From assembly GCA_028023455.1 (NCBI GenBank), contig JAQFVV010000027.1, forward strand, positions 5,079,845 through 5,143,844: DNA of 64,000 nt, written 5' to 3'. The notes under the pieces are model-generated. The model did no database searches. It was not told where the DNA came from and saw only the letters and a list, made by a program, of their open reading frames with translations. The translations under genes were made by a program, and so were the position numbers. The first letter of the stretch is position 1; every line of letters begins with the position of its first letter. This DNA is from Epiperipatus broadwayi. Taxonomy: Eukaryota; Onychophora; Udeonychophora; Euonychophora; Peripatidae. Shown here piece after piece: positions 9,495 through 20,540 of the stretch.

Positions 9495-12334
9495 TGTGCC
9501 GGTCGGATTTGTATGTTCACGTAACAAGATCTAGCATCTAGGCAAAAGTACCTCAAATCCACTCGTGCGCAAAATACACAGGTCAGGAACACTCATGAAC
9601 TCTGCCCTATTTGCCTATTTCCCAGATCTATAACATTATAAACAACAATCCCAATGACATTGACTTAATTTACTTCTCACCGCCGGCATTGGTCATCTGA
9701 GACACAAAAAGACTCTAGGCTAAACTTATATGATAGAATAACTTAATAACTAGCTATATTTTATGAGCAATGAAGGCTCGTGACCTAGCATATTAATTAT
9801 GTATTGAGCGGAGATCATCTACTTAACTAAAAGAAAGCAATGGTTCGAGTTTGATATATATATTTAAGATTTATTAATAACAAAATTATGTTGGGTTATT
9901 TAGCCGACATTAGCCTCATGAGTATTATATATATGTGTTTGCTTCATATTTAACGCTAACATAAGATTTGTGGCTATGCCAATAATATGTGTGATTTAAT
10001 GAATTAGTGCTATTAGAATACATTACTGGAATACTATTACACCCCCAGAGGTGAAAAGAGCATTTAATTAATTTAAAAAGATAATAATTTTACAAGCAGA
10101 TATTATATTTGGTTACATTCAATATGATTATTAATTGCAGTTATAGATAATTGATGCGTGGGGTGGATAATGAATAATTATATAAACGATACTAAATCTA
10201 TCGCATTAATATGTATACTAAACTAATGGAAATATGTCTGTTTAAAGAAATCATCTCATTACGGCTTATGACTATTTCTGGGTGCCTAATAAGACACTGA
10301 AAGGCGGTGCGTGCATGGCGGCTGATTGAGTTGGTCCAATTATGGATCCTGGAGTGTGCTTCATGAATTTTAAGAACGAAGTTGACCGATTTCCTTTGCA
10401 ACGTAGGCAGGGTCGGTATTGAGACGAATGATGGTCGGCTATGTCATTATCGGGCTGGATTTTCCAGAGCAATCCCCGTATAAAGCATGCACATAAGACC
10501 AAGGATGTCCCCAAGGTGGTTTTACAGCCTGGTTCAAGGACATTGAGAACGACGATGGGGCTCGACTTCACGAATAACTCCATGTGAGAAAGAAGCACGA
10601 ACATATATAAAAACGAAATGGCCTTTATGCACGTAACGCTTAATAATATAATATAACTCTAAAGGTTAAAGATTATCCAACATATTATTGCCCATAAATT
10701 ATGAAATATTCGGCGTAATGATATGGCTTCGTTAAGTAAATATGGATAGTAATTATACTTAAATATAAAACTAAGATCTTAAGATCCCCCTCCCCCTTAC
10801 ATTATGTTACTTAATATTATTCATTACTTCTCACACATTTAATACATCTCAATTTTGGTTAATCAATGCCCCTGTGAAAATATATAAATTATTACAAAAT
10901 AAGTGGGTGGTGGTAATAGCTAAGATGGGTTTTACATATATAATATAATTTAAGAATAAGAGATAGCGCATTATTTAGGAAGGAAAATGTGAAAAACGAT
11001 GTCAATCTGTTTTTTTACAGTAAACATAAAAATATAATTAGTTTATTTATCTAAAATCGCAAGCATCTGGGCAAGTCGAATAAGACTTGTTTTGATCAAG
11101 TTATAAGTTATTTACCCGGTAAATGATGGATGGGGAAACGAAAATGAATTATATGCTTGCAATTTTAGAATATTATTGGCATAAATACATAAATCTAAAT
11201 GAAAATTATTTGCCGCTTGGAAATAAAAAAAAGGAAAAACATTTTATAGGAGGCTTAATATAGATTAGTTATATAGAGTTATAAGAATATATATTTTGAA
11301 GACATTTAAAATAGATGATTAATATATAAATATTACAGAGAAGGCAGGATTTAATAATTATAAGCGGTCAAAGTTCTTTTACCTTGTTTATTTAGAAGAG
11401 CGATTTCACTAGGAGTCAGTCCATCAGTATTGTTTCACTAGATCTAGGGTAGCATTATCATTTGAAAATTAACATTTCATTTTCACTGGAAAAATACATA
11501 AAGTTCATTGGTATGGGATGCAGAGCTTCGTTCATGGGAACAGCATATTAGAACGGAGGGACAAGGTGAAATTTCCCCTACTCATGACACATTGAGTGAG
11601 AATCAAAACTGGCATGGAATATGTATAACAACATACTTATTTAATGGTCTCCTCCTCCTTTGTGGATTCAAATCCAGCAGTATATATACTTTTATTTTGA
11701 AGCTGTAACTTAGCAACTACTGCTGGACATGAGGCGGTTTAAGCACTTAAGTTTCATCTGGAATAGTTTGACCGGATACTCTTATCAGGTAAGATGTTTG
11801 AAACAATGCAAGTTTGTTATCAGTTTCTCGAACGATTGTTTTACAATAAATCTTATGATTTTAAAACAAGCTAGCAAGGACAATTTCCACTAATGGGTTT
11901 ATTTTATTATTACCAATTCGTAATCTTTTACTTTAATCTAAGGGGTCTTCCGGGTAATTGTTTTTTGAGAGACTTTTTAACAAGATTGCATCATTTCTGG
12001 CTACAAAATTATATATGAAAAAATAATAAGTTTCATATATAATACTTTATATATAATATAACTTTATTAATATATTCACAATCTCCTACACTGAAATATA
12101 TAGATATTTATTATTTACGCCCGTATACACATGAGAATATTATTATTAAATAAAATATTTTTAAATTAAAATACATACGTGTTTACATTATTTATGTTAT
12201 AATACTAACCAAAGAAATATATATATTATTAGCTATGTATATACGTGCATAAAGGCGGGTTTGAACACAGTTAGATGGTAGGAGATTGGATGTGGGCTGT
12301 GAAGCAGGATCTGAGCATCAGATCATCTGCTTCA
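9495..12334 (+). mobile_element. 2.84 kb LTR-like insertion D splitting a LINE
   Basis: The LINE frame stops matching at 9494 and resumes at 12335, which fixes both ends. The insert begins TGTGCCGG and ends CTGCTTCA (TG...CA). It is flanked by AATAG on the left and AATAAG on the right, an imperfect 5 bp target duplication. Its first part (9495-9840) is GC-richer, followed by a TTTATTAATAACAAA tract and a long AT-rich part, the same organisation as copies B and C. A pyrimidine-rich CCCCCTCCCCCTTA lies at 10785, as in C near 30350. No terminal inverted repeats or transposase were seen. A solo long LTR is the best fit, but this is inference. Confidence 0.5.
10198..10604 (-). other. GC-richer island with a 110-codon open frame inside insertion D
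   Basis: Between about 10250 and 10600 the base composition rises clearly above the surroundings. The minus strand is open for 110 codons (10272-10604), and an overlapping 67-codon frame lies at 10198-10401. The peptide has three CxC or CxxC-like pairs but no recognisable domain. Such islands occur as promoter or leader regions in LTRs and may be open by chance. Function unknown. Confidence 0.3.
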
Positions 12335-12700
12335 ATAAGTATACCTATTTGGGAATCATCTTAAGTATTCAGAGAAATTGCTTGGATGAATGGGATAAAA
12401 AATTGAGAAAGGAAGCAAAGAAAAGAAAGGGACTGATAAAGAAATTAACAGTGTTTTCATATAATAAATATGACATAGCTAGAATTGTATGGAAGGGAGT
12501 GGCAGTAGCAGGGTTATAGTAGGGTAATGATGTATGTGCTAGATTACCTAGAAAAAGTACAAAGAGAAGTGGTAATACATGCATTAGATGCACATGTGTG
12601 GATGGCAAAGGAGGCAATTCAAGGAGAAATGGGATGATCAAGTTTTTATATGAGAGATGCAAAATGAAAATGTTTGGTAGATTGCAGTTCATGTAGATTT
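12335..12700 (+). pseudogene. LINE RT C-terminal fragment (3' part of split copy)
   Basis: The frame resumes with YLGIILS and continues DEWDKKLRKEAKKRKGLIKKLTVFSYNKYD-like sequence, close to the intact stretch at 13861-14000. A TAG replaces the codon after VAVAGL, and the remainder (12520-12700) has further stops and small deletions. This is the 3' side of the LINE copy interrupted by insertion D; it ends near 12700, where block R3 starts. Confidence 0.7.
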
Positions 12701-13800
12701 AATTGAGGTTATGGGTAAAGGCAAGCAACAATAATCACCTCATCATAATTTTATTTTTAAAAAATAATATTTACCATAAATATTTCAGCCCCTCAAAATA
12801 CATTCCCATAATAAAAGCATCCAATGTCCTGGTAATAGAAGCAAGAATACAATTTATTTTTAGCAAAATTATTTATTATGTGCATTGACCAGCACAAATG
12901 AATATTGATTAGCCATAACTGAACACATGTGATGATTTCCACAAAAGGAGCGCCTTTAATTTGTATAATAATGAAAATATTGTTATGATTGATAAAACGA
13001 AAAATAAATATTTCTTTTCTTTGAGAATGCTCTAATCTAGAACTATTTTTGTATAAATTATCAATGCCAAACAAAGCTATTTCCTGAAGCCTGATCAGGC
13101 AGAATGTAGCTTTATCAGAGGATGTGTTTTTTATATATAAAGCATTTCTGAATCTAAACTCTTCTTTTTTCTTTCTAGTTTATATTAAATCCATGTGAGT
13201 TATGAAAGCAAGAAATAATGAAGACAATATTATTACAAATGAGTGCATAATGGTGATAATTGTTTCTGGCAGTAGAATCATTAAAAAGACGAGAAACCAA
13301 ACTTGAGACTGTAGTTTCTACTGGAAAAGACTGCATGTTCATGCTGTTTTCCTGAAGATTTGTGATGATGGTATATTATTTGAATTAGTTTCATCATCTT
13401 ATATAAAATGTCTCTAGAAAAAAATTAACTTTATTTAAATTTTCAAAGTACATTCAACTGTTAGTAGTAGCACATAGGTTAGAATATGCACATTGTTTCA
13501 CGGAGTACTATTCCCTCTCCTTCAGATGATGCTGGCCTGACTAGTGACAGCATTAGTATAGGAATTGAACCTTCATCCTTAGTTTCTTGAATATTGAATT
13601 ACCATTCTACTTAGGAATCTTTCAGAAATCATGGAATTGGAAGGATCATAGAAAATTTTTGAAAATGGGTTGCCTCACATAAACTGGCTAAGATATTGTG
13701 TGTAGTCAATTATTAATAAAATAATAGAAATTATAATATTTGCAACGATATTTTTAATAAGAAGCAGTGATATTTGTAATGCTAATTATAATAAATGTAA
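12700..13800 (+). repeat. Unidentified repeat block R3, copy a
   Basis: R3 recurs at 22085, 33120 and 60640. Landmarks are ATTTTAAAAAATA, ATTGACCAGCACAAA, GATGATTTC-ACAAAAG, CTTTCTAGTT, GAAACCAAA-TTGAGACT and TTTCTACTGGAAA. It has no conserved reading frame. Its 3' side runs into sequence that precedes the endonuclease-type LINE in other units; here a separate LINE copy is inserted at about 13805. Confidence 0.7.
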
Positions 13801-13804
13801 TTTT

Positions 13805-14389
13805 TTGAAGGTATTTAATAGAGAATTTTTATTGGGAGATATTAAGTTAAGTGTGGTGAATAGATATAGTTATTTGGGAATTATTTTAAGTAATCAAAAA
13901 AATTATTTGGATGAATGGGAGAAAAAATTGATAAATGAAGCAAAGAAAAGAAAGGGATTGATAAAGAAATTAACAGTGTTTTCATATAATAAATATGATG
14001 AAGGTAGAATTATATGGAAAGGAGTTGCAGTAGCAGGGTTAACATATGGTAATGATGCATTATATATTAGTAAAGAGGTATTAAATTACTTAGAAAAAGT
14101 TCAAATGGAAGTAGGAAGATGTGCATTGGATGCAGATGTATGGACAGCAAGGGAGGCAATTCAAGGAGAAATGGGATGGTCAAGTTTTCATATGAGAGAT
14201 GCAAAAAGTAAAATGAAAATGTTTGGTAGATTGCAGTTTATGGATAATAAAAGAATATCCAAAATAGTATTCAATTGGGTTATGAGTAAAGGGCAGGTAA
14301 CAAGATGGGTGAGAAAGGTAATGAGGTATGCAAAAGATTTGGATAAAGAATTTATATCAGTATATTTATTTGTACAAAAGATGGAATGA
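13805..14389 (+). pseudogene. LINE reverse transcriptase C-terminal region (194 codons open)
   Basis: This is the longest plus-strand open frame. It encodes the region after the RT palm of a non-LTR retrotransposon. YSYLGIIL near residues 22-29 is the familiar Y-L-G-I/V motif. A lysine-rich helical stretch follows, then GVAVAGLTYGNDALYIS and a W-rich segment GEMGWSSFHMRDAKSK. It is 5'-truncated: nothing upstream encodes the palm. A frame change and stops separate it from the zinc-finger-like end at 14574. This copy is much better preserved than the split copy at 9120-12700, so it inserted later or decayed less. The Jockey/CR1/I group or a relative is likely; the exact clade is not decided. 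Confidence 0.75.
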
Positions 14390-14573
14390 TTGTGTTTGGA
14401 GGATTGTTGAGTGTTATAGTGGTAAGGAATGGAATAGATTTATTAATAAAGAATAGGGAATTAAAGAGATGGAGAACTAGAATGGAGAGTAAAAAGAGTT
14501 TAAATATATATATAGAAATAAACAGAATATTAGATGCAAGTTAATATATGATAATAGTAAGGAAAGTAATTTA

Positions 14574-14930
14574 TTGTTTAAGGCTCGAATGGGATCTTTA
14601 GAAACAAGAGAATATACATATAAGTGGGAAAATATGAGTGATTTAGTCTGTGAATTATGTAAGGAAGGAATAAAAAATATTAGGCATCTGTTAATTGAAT
14701 GTAAATGCTTGAAAACAGAAAGGGCACATATAATGAAGTTATGGAAGAATAAATATGAAAAAAGTGATTATACAGTAAGTGGATTATTGGTTTTTATGCT
14801 GGGTTTGGGAAAAGATAAGGGGCATATAGATATAAAGGCCATAGAGTTGACCAAGATTATGTTGTGGAATGGGATGGAGCAGAATATGGGAAAACTTAGA
14901 CTGGGGAATGGAAAATAAAGTGGCTAACAG
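14574..14930 (+). pseudogene. LINE C-terminal cysteine-histidine motif region
   Basis: The open frame 14574-14918 (114 codons) carries CELCKEGIKNIRHLLIECKC, a C-x2-C-x8-H-x4-C knuckle found at the C-terminus of many LINE ORF2 proteins. It is in a different frame from 13805-14389, with about 180 bp of stop-containing sequence between. The likely 3' untranslated part runs to about 14990. Together the two frames represent the last third of one ORF2. Confidence 0.75.
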
Positions 14931-15929
14931 GCTTCTCTGGGCATAATTGTTGAGAGATTCTTGACTCCCTTTAAGGAGAAACTACGGTACATCACATCCA
15001 TCAGTGAATGGAAAATGTATGATGTTGGCTTTGGTATAAAGTTTAACTGGATCTTCTTGTTTTAGGAATGAATAGCTGAGAGTGTTAAAAGAGGGCCTGC
15101 TCAATAGTACCAGTCCTCGATATTTATTAGTGCATATGGTCCAACATGAGTTTCAGAGAAAAGAAAGAAACTTATATTGTTTTCTGAACAGCGTTATTAC
15201 TTTAATACCCTTAAGAAATGAATTTTTCCTTTTTTGGAGACTTTAATCGACATGTTTGTACAAATTTCAGATATGGGCCAAAAGGTTTTGGAAATAATGG
15301 TACTGGTCCTGTAACTGTGAATGGGATGTTATCATTGAATGCTTGTACCATATATGCATTTATCATCACACATTCTTTTGGAAGACTCATACTATAAGAA
15401 ATCTTATAAGCAATGATTTTTTGATAGATAATAGATTCGTAGGATCTAAGATTAAAATTATAGTTTTATTTAAAAAATAGGTCTTATTGCAATCATATTT
15501 TCAAAAAATGGATGTTTGATCTTTAGAAGAATCTACTAAATATAATAAATTTTAAGAGCTCTCAAACACTAATATTAAAACCCTTTGACCCCTAGTACGA
15601 CTTTTGTACGACTTTTCTAGAAATTTCTATTTTGAGCTGAGTTTACGCGTAAACGGTAAACGTCACACATACGCTCAATACGTCATTCTTTGCGCGATTT
15701 CAATGTCTACCTGAAACTTTAAGAATTTTTTCTGTACGACAATTTTTAGATTTTTTATGAATATTTTTAGCGAAGTGTACCTAAAAAAAATTTTTTTTTA
15801 TCATTTTATTTATCGTAAAAAAGTTATTCCACAATTGTTGGATCAATTACTGAAGATTTTATTGTGATTTTCCATTGAAGTTGTCCGTGATTCTGGGCTC
15901 TCTTCTCAAATTACGTTTTTGGATAACGT

Positions 15930-16200
15930 TCAAGGGTATGTAATTACTTTTATATATATATTTTTTATAAATTATAATATTTTATATTTACTAAAACAAA
16001 TAAATATGTTATAGAATAATAAATTATAATATTTTCGATGTACTGAAACAAATAAACGTTTTTTGATAACATTCAAGAGTATGTAATTACTTTTTTTTAT
16101 ATATATTTTTTTTATAAATTATAATATTTACTGAAACAAATAAATATGCTATAGAATAATAAATTATAATATTTTCAAATAAATATGTTGTAGAATGGAA
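15930..16200. repeat. AT-rich internal repeats of the piggyBac-like element
   Basis: The motif GTATGTAATTACTTTT with following TATATTTTTT and AATAAATATG is present twice, near 15935 and 16078, plus a shorter third portion. The copies are imperfect and are part of the element interior. Confidence 0.6.
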
Positions 16201-16430
16201 AAAAGTTGGGGACTGGGGTATCTGTCACTGCGTGAGCTAATGCATTTTTTGGCATGATTATAAATATGAATAGTGTATCACGCATGACCAAGTTTGAATT
16301 TATGGACGAATTATTGCATCAGTGCTAAAGTTATGACCCTCAATTGATTTGTGTCAATTTTATGCAAGTAATATAAGATATTGTATAGATTTTCTGGCTT
16401 CCTCAATCTATCCACTTATTGTTACAGTGC

Positions 16431-16775
16431 CATGTATTTGAACTCAGCCTTTCTTCATATTTTTTATGCAAAATAATAAATATATTTATATACAAGTTCA
16501 TGCTACACAACTGGAATTTCATATAATATAGGATATTTTATACACACTTTCTGGCTTCATCAATCCATCCACTCTGTATTATAGTGCCATGTATTTGAAC
16601 TCAGCCTTCCTTCATATCTTTTATGCAAAATAATAAATATATTTATATACAAGTTTATGCTACACAACTGGAATTTCATGTAATATAGGATATTTTATAT
16701 ACAGTTTCTGGCTTCATCAATCCATCCACTCTCTGTTATAGTGCCATGTATTTGAACTCAGCCTTTCTTCCACAC
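16431..16775. repeat. 157 bp tandem repeat, two full units and a partial third
   Basis: CATGTATTTGAACTCAGCC starts at 16431, 16588 and 16745, an exact 157 bp spacing twice. Units include TTTCTGGCTTCATCAATCCATC and CTACACAACTGGAATTTC. The array lies inside the piggyBac-like element. Confidence 0.9.
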
Positions 16776-17690
16776 ATGTAATCATTGTTAATAATAATAA
16801 AAAATTATCTTTATTGATTTATTTTTATTCATTTTATTTTTTATGAGTTTATTTATTTATTTTTGAATTACACTGTTCTATTAATTTTTTCTCCACTAAA
16901 AACCATTCATATTTTTACAGATAATTTACAAAACTGAACATATCTGGCTCTAGAATGAAAATAGACCACAGCAAGTCCGCTGTTTTAGTAATTTTCTCAG
17001 TGAAAAATTACCTCAGGTAAGACTTCCAATACATTTTTTTTTTTGTAATTTTGTGACGGATGTGATGAAGCTGTTTATGAAAGTGTCATTTTATCATTTG
17101 AATTTCAAAATTTAGGATTTGTGAATCAGTGTAAAAATAAACATTCTTAAAACTATTATAAATAGTATTTTTTTTTAACTTTTTCTTTATGAAATGATTA
17201 TTTTAACAGCTTCATTACATTCTTTCATATATGACCTTGCTTTTACAACATGTTTTTTATATATTTATTACATTCAAACACAAAATATCTAAGTTATTAG
17301 AGTTAGGGTAAATTTTTCTAAAAATTAACAATGGCTGCCTGGTTTTCAAAGGGTTTTAATTTGGACCTCCATGACAATCATAATATTGAAGAATGGAATT
17401 CTTTTAAGGAAGATGTTATGAATATCAGTGAATCTATTCTTCGGTTCATAAAATAACCATAATTGGCTGTCAGACAATGTTCCTATTATTAATGATTTGT
17501 CTGTGCCCTTTTTCACTTTTCACAATAATAAATTAAATATTGAACCTTGTAATGGATAAACAGGTCTAAATGCAAAAATTCATGGAATGGCAAAAAAGAT
17601 TACAAATGATTGATGGAATAAAACTAAAAAGGTGGCAGACATTCTTGGTTGCTCTAAATATTGATATATTGACAACAACATATAGACTTG

Positions 17691-18555
17691 AAAAAGGGGG
17701 TTGTCATCAATTAGCCCCCGCACACCACCTGATGTCACTGTTTCCATGCAAAAGCACAGAAATGTACTGCTCATGCAGCCTATAGAACAGTTCTGTTCAT
17801 ATTGGCCATTAAGCAACTTTTGTGCTTCGCAGTACTATCGCACACTTCACAGATCACTACAGTATGATGTGAGGGTGTGTAGAATTCAAGTTGTCCTAAA
17901 TCTTTGCATGTGCATTAGAAGTGCTTATTTTAATATGACCTGATGTAGTTTTAGATAGTATTAATTGTAAGACAAAAGACATGCTTCCGTACACATATTT
18001 TTAAGGTTAAATGAATTTCAAAAGTGTACGTTCCAGCATTATATAGAAATCACACGTAAAATGTATTTTGTTCACAGCAATGAGCCTTTCAAAGCATAAG
18101 TTTGGCTTGATCAGAGGGGAATTTTCAAATCGAATTGTGTTTCATAAATTGTTTTAAAATAGTGTTGAATTTTTTTTTTTTTTGATCAGACGTTAATTGA
18201 AAAAAGAAAATTAGATTTTATTAAATAATTTTGTTTTTAAAAATATTGTGTATGTTGTGACGGACCATTCTTCAGATTGGCAAAACCATCAGATCCCCCT
18301 TCCTGCCAATTCCAGTGCTATGCACTGAGATGGATAATGTTTTAAAAATTGTCTCGCATGTGACAGACGATCCTTCGGATCTGCAAAGACATCAGATCCG
18401 CTCCCTGCGAATTCCAGTGCTATGCGCTAACATGTAGCAGTGTAAAAAAAAAGTAAATTGTAAATTAGCCTGGTAACATTATACCTATTGGTTTTTGACT
18501 AGCAACAGCGACATCAGGCAGTGTGCAGGGGCTAATCAACGATAACCAAAAAGGG
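17691..18555. mobile_element. TIR DNA transposon, 849 bp, 8 bp target duplication
   Basis: AAAAAGGG flanks the insert on both sides (17691-17698 and 18548-18555). The ends form inverted repeats of about 38 bp: left GGTTGTCATCAATTAGCCCC onward, right (read inward) GGTTATCGTTGATTAGCCCC onward, both continuing through GCACAC to CCTGATGTC. No transposase is encoded, so it is non-autonomous. An 8 bp duplication fits hAT, P or Merlin. The GG start is not the usual CAG-type hAT end and suits Merlin better, but the family is undecided. It lies in the LINE relic, where related copies read through the site without it. Confidence 0.8.
18255..18440. repeat. Two tandem GC-rich repeats inside the TIR element
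   Basis: TGTGAC-GAC-AT-CTTC-GAT and CCAGTGCTATGC each occur twice about 104 bp apart (near 18258/18360 and 18313/18415). These subterminal repeats could be transposase binding sites, which is inference. Confidence 0.6.
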
Positions 18556-20139
18556 TATCTATAGTCTATTAAATTCATCCAAAATCATTCTCTTATATGT
18601 AATAATTATATTTTGAACATGTGAATGGAGTATTTTGATCATCTTTTGAACAATCATAAGATAACAATGCTTAAGTGTATACCATATTTACCTACTCATT
18701 TTTTTGGACAAACATTCCACATAGTATATTCAAAAGACTACTTTGAAATCTGAAAAATGGAAAGGCTTTAGGTAGGGAAAAAATAGCTGAATAAGCTTTA
18801 AAATGTGGTGACATGTTAACTTCAAATATATAAAATATTTTTAGAGTATATACATTCAAAAATTTATTCCATTGATCTGAAAGATATTTTTTATTGTTCT
18901 AACTTTTAAAAATAAAGAAAATAGATATACTTCTTAGACTTATTATAATATATTCTTATTGTACACTACAGTGAAGATGCATTCAAGGATTTTATTAAAG
19001 ACATTGCTTCCAATAACATATGAGGAAGAACTGAAAAATCAATGCATGTTTAGATAAGGAAGAATCATTTAGGGATTTGTATCATAGCAAATACAAGGAA
19101 GATGTCAGAACCAAATAATGGTTCCTCTATTGCTCTTATTGACTTGGTATTTGAACACATTGATTAAGTCAGAGGAATTGTTTATAATGAGTTGGTTCCT
19201 ACCAAAGTTTATTTATATTATACACCACCCATTTATTATTTTGAGTTGCCCCCAGACTAACTTTTAAAACATTACTATGTGACTCATTCATGTTATCATT
19301 TAAGTCTTTATTTAACTTCCTGAAGAAAGACAATATCTCTGGCCAAAATTTTACACCATTCATTTTATCACTAGGAGATTCAGGAACGGATGTGAAATAA
19401 AGTATATTTCCGATTAGTAGGTAAAATTCTGCGCCCCACTACTGAAACTTTTTATTCACTTTTTAAGTAGTTTCTAATCTCTTCTGCTGAAATCAATGAG
19501 GACAATATAGTTATAAAATACTTTTAAAATGTAATTTTTAAGTTAAATTGCTTTTAGGATGTGATTATAATTAATATCAATCATGGATTTTTTTTCCTTA
19601 ATATAATTTTCTATTATTTTATCAGACACAGCAATAAAACTTTCACAATTCAATGTTTTAGAATAATTCAATTCTTCTGTAGTGTAATTTTCACTACACT
19701 ACCCTCATGTAAGGTAGGCACTGGTTTCTATCCACTTAACATCTTGCTATCACCATTCTTGGAGCCCTCATTAGCTTTTGCAAGTATAACATTAGTATTG
19801 CATGCAAAAAAAAAAACAAATTAATAGTTTTAATGAACAAAAAATCTAATTGAAATTGGATGTTAATAAAAGAAATTTGTGACTTTCACTTCGTGTATTT
19901 GACGATTCATTTTATTTTTAAATTATATCAATATGTGGATGTTCCATTATAATATATGTTAGTAAATTATTCTATCATAGAGATTCGTCTCAGGCATTAC
20001 TATACGGAAGAAAAGAAACACTTTAAAACTAATATTATATATACATTCAATATTACATTTCTACTTTATTACATCTACATATAAAGAGCAGAAAATATTT
20101 TTTTGTTTTATTCTCTAAATTCCATATTTTCTTTTTAAC

Positions 20140-20491
20140 ATACTGAATATCGGATATATGAACAGACTTTCACACGTCCAACCACTCCACGCTATCTCAT
20201 AACACTGATACACTTGAACACATATGTTGAAAAGATAAATAATCACCAATATACATATTTCATGCTAAACCAGCAATCATCAGTTGGTCCAGATTACCAT
20301 CTTTACACATATATGCTATCCTTGCTCAGATTATTTGTGTTTCAACATATGTGTTCAAGGGGATCAGTGTTATGAGATAGTGTGGAGAGTGGTGGGTCAT
20401 GTGAAAGTCTATGTTCATATACCCTATATATTACATATATAAACCCAGGTATATAATAAGCCTGCGTGTTTCAGTTAATACTGAATATCGG
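20140..20491. mobile_element. Foldback palindrome FB2a, 324 bp, 14 bp target duplication
   Basis: The insert 20154-20477 is flanked by ATACTGAATATCGG (20140-20153 and 20478-20491). The left arm, from GAACAGACTTTCACA to TTGAACACATATGTTGAAA, is repeated in reverse complement on the right from TTTCAACATATGTGTTCAA to GTGAAAGTCTATGTTCATA. The central part contains ATCATCAGTTGGTCCAG. The sequence differs from the FB1 family, but the architecture and target-duplication length are alike. A partial inverted copy lies at 37076-37205. Confidence 0.85.
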
Positions 20492-20540
20492 CAAATTTTT
20501 CCTCTTTTATTAAAAAAACTACAATTAATTATATTCCTCT

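Larger units (their letters stand above)
15575..17359. mobile_element. piggyBac-like non-autonomous element, 1777 bp, TTAA target site
   Basis: TTAA occurs at 15575-15578 and 17356-17359 around an insert with perfect 10 bp terminal inverted repeats, AACCCTTTGA (15579-15588) and TCAAAGGGTT (17346-17355). TTAA duplication together with CCCTTTG-type termini is diagnostic of the piggyBac group. The uninterrupted site is preserved at about 34980-34995, where CTAATATTAATTTGGACC reads straight through. No transposase frame is present; the interior is AT-rich with three copies of a 157 bp tandem repeat. It must have been moved by a transposase supplied elsewhere. Confidence 0.85.
14990..19740 (+). 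mobile_element. Endonuclease-RT LINE relic, copy a (with two nested insertions)
   Basis: A second LINE family is present in four same-strand copies (here, 24080, 34340 and 44565). At 15236-15253 the sequence encodes GDFNRH, the conserved APE-type endonuclease motif (GDFNxH). A later piece at 19132-19150 reads ALIDLV, RT motif A. Both are separated by stops and by two insertions: a piggyBac-like element (15579-17355) and a TIR element (17699-18547). Outside these, block order and sequence match the copies at 34.4-36.4 and 44.6-47.5 kb. The copy ends abruptly near 19745, where it joins the middle of block R2 instead of the X block, indicating a large deletion. Confidence 0.65.

Noticed and set aside
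11640-11690. B-box-like GATTCAAATCC in insertion D, possible tRNA gene
   Set aside because: No matching A box or foldable cloverleaf was seen around it.
12369-12692. 107-codon minus-strand ORF
   Set aside because: Antisense to the LINE RT fragment at 12335-12700, which is the real coding strand by homology to 13805-14389.
17570-17943. Overlapping 71-, 78- and 80-codon ORFs around the TIR element edge
   Set aside because: They cross the boundary between the LINE relic and the 849 bp insertion, so they cannot be ancestral genes.
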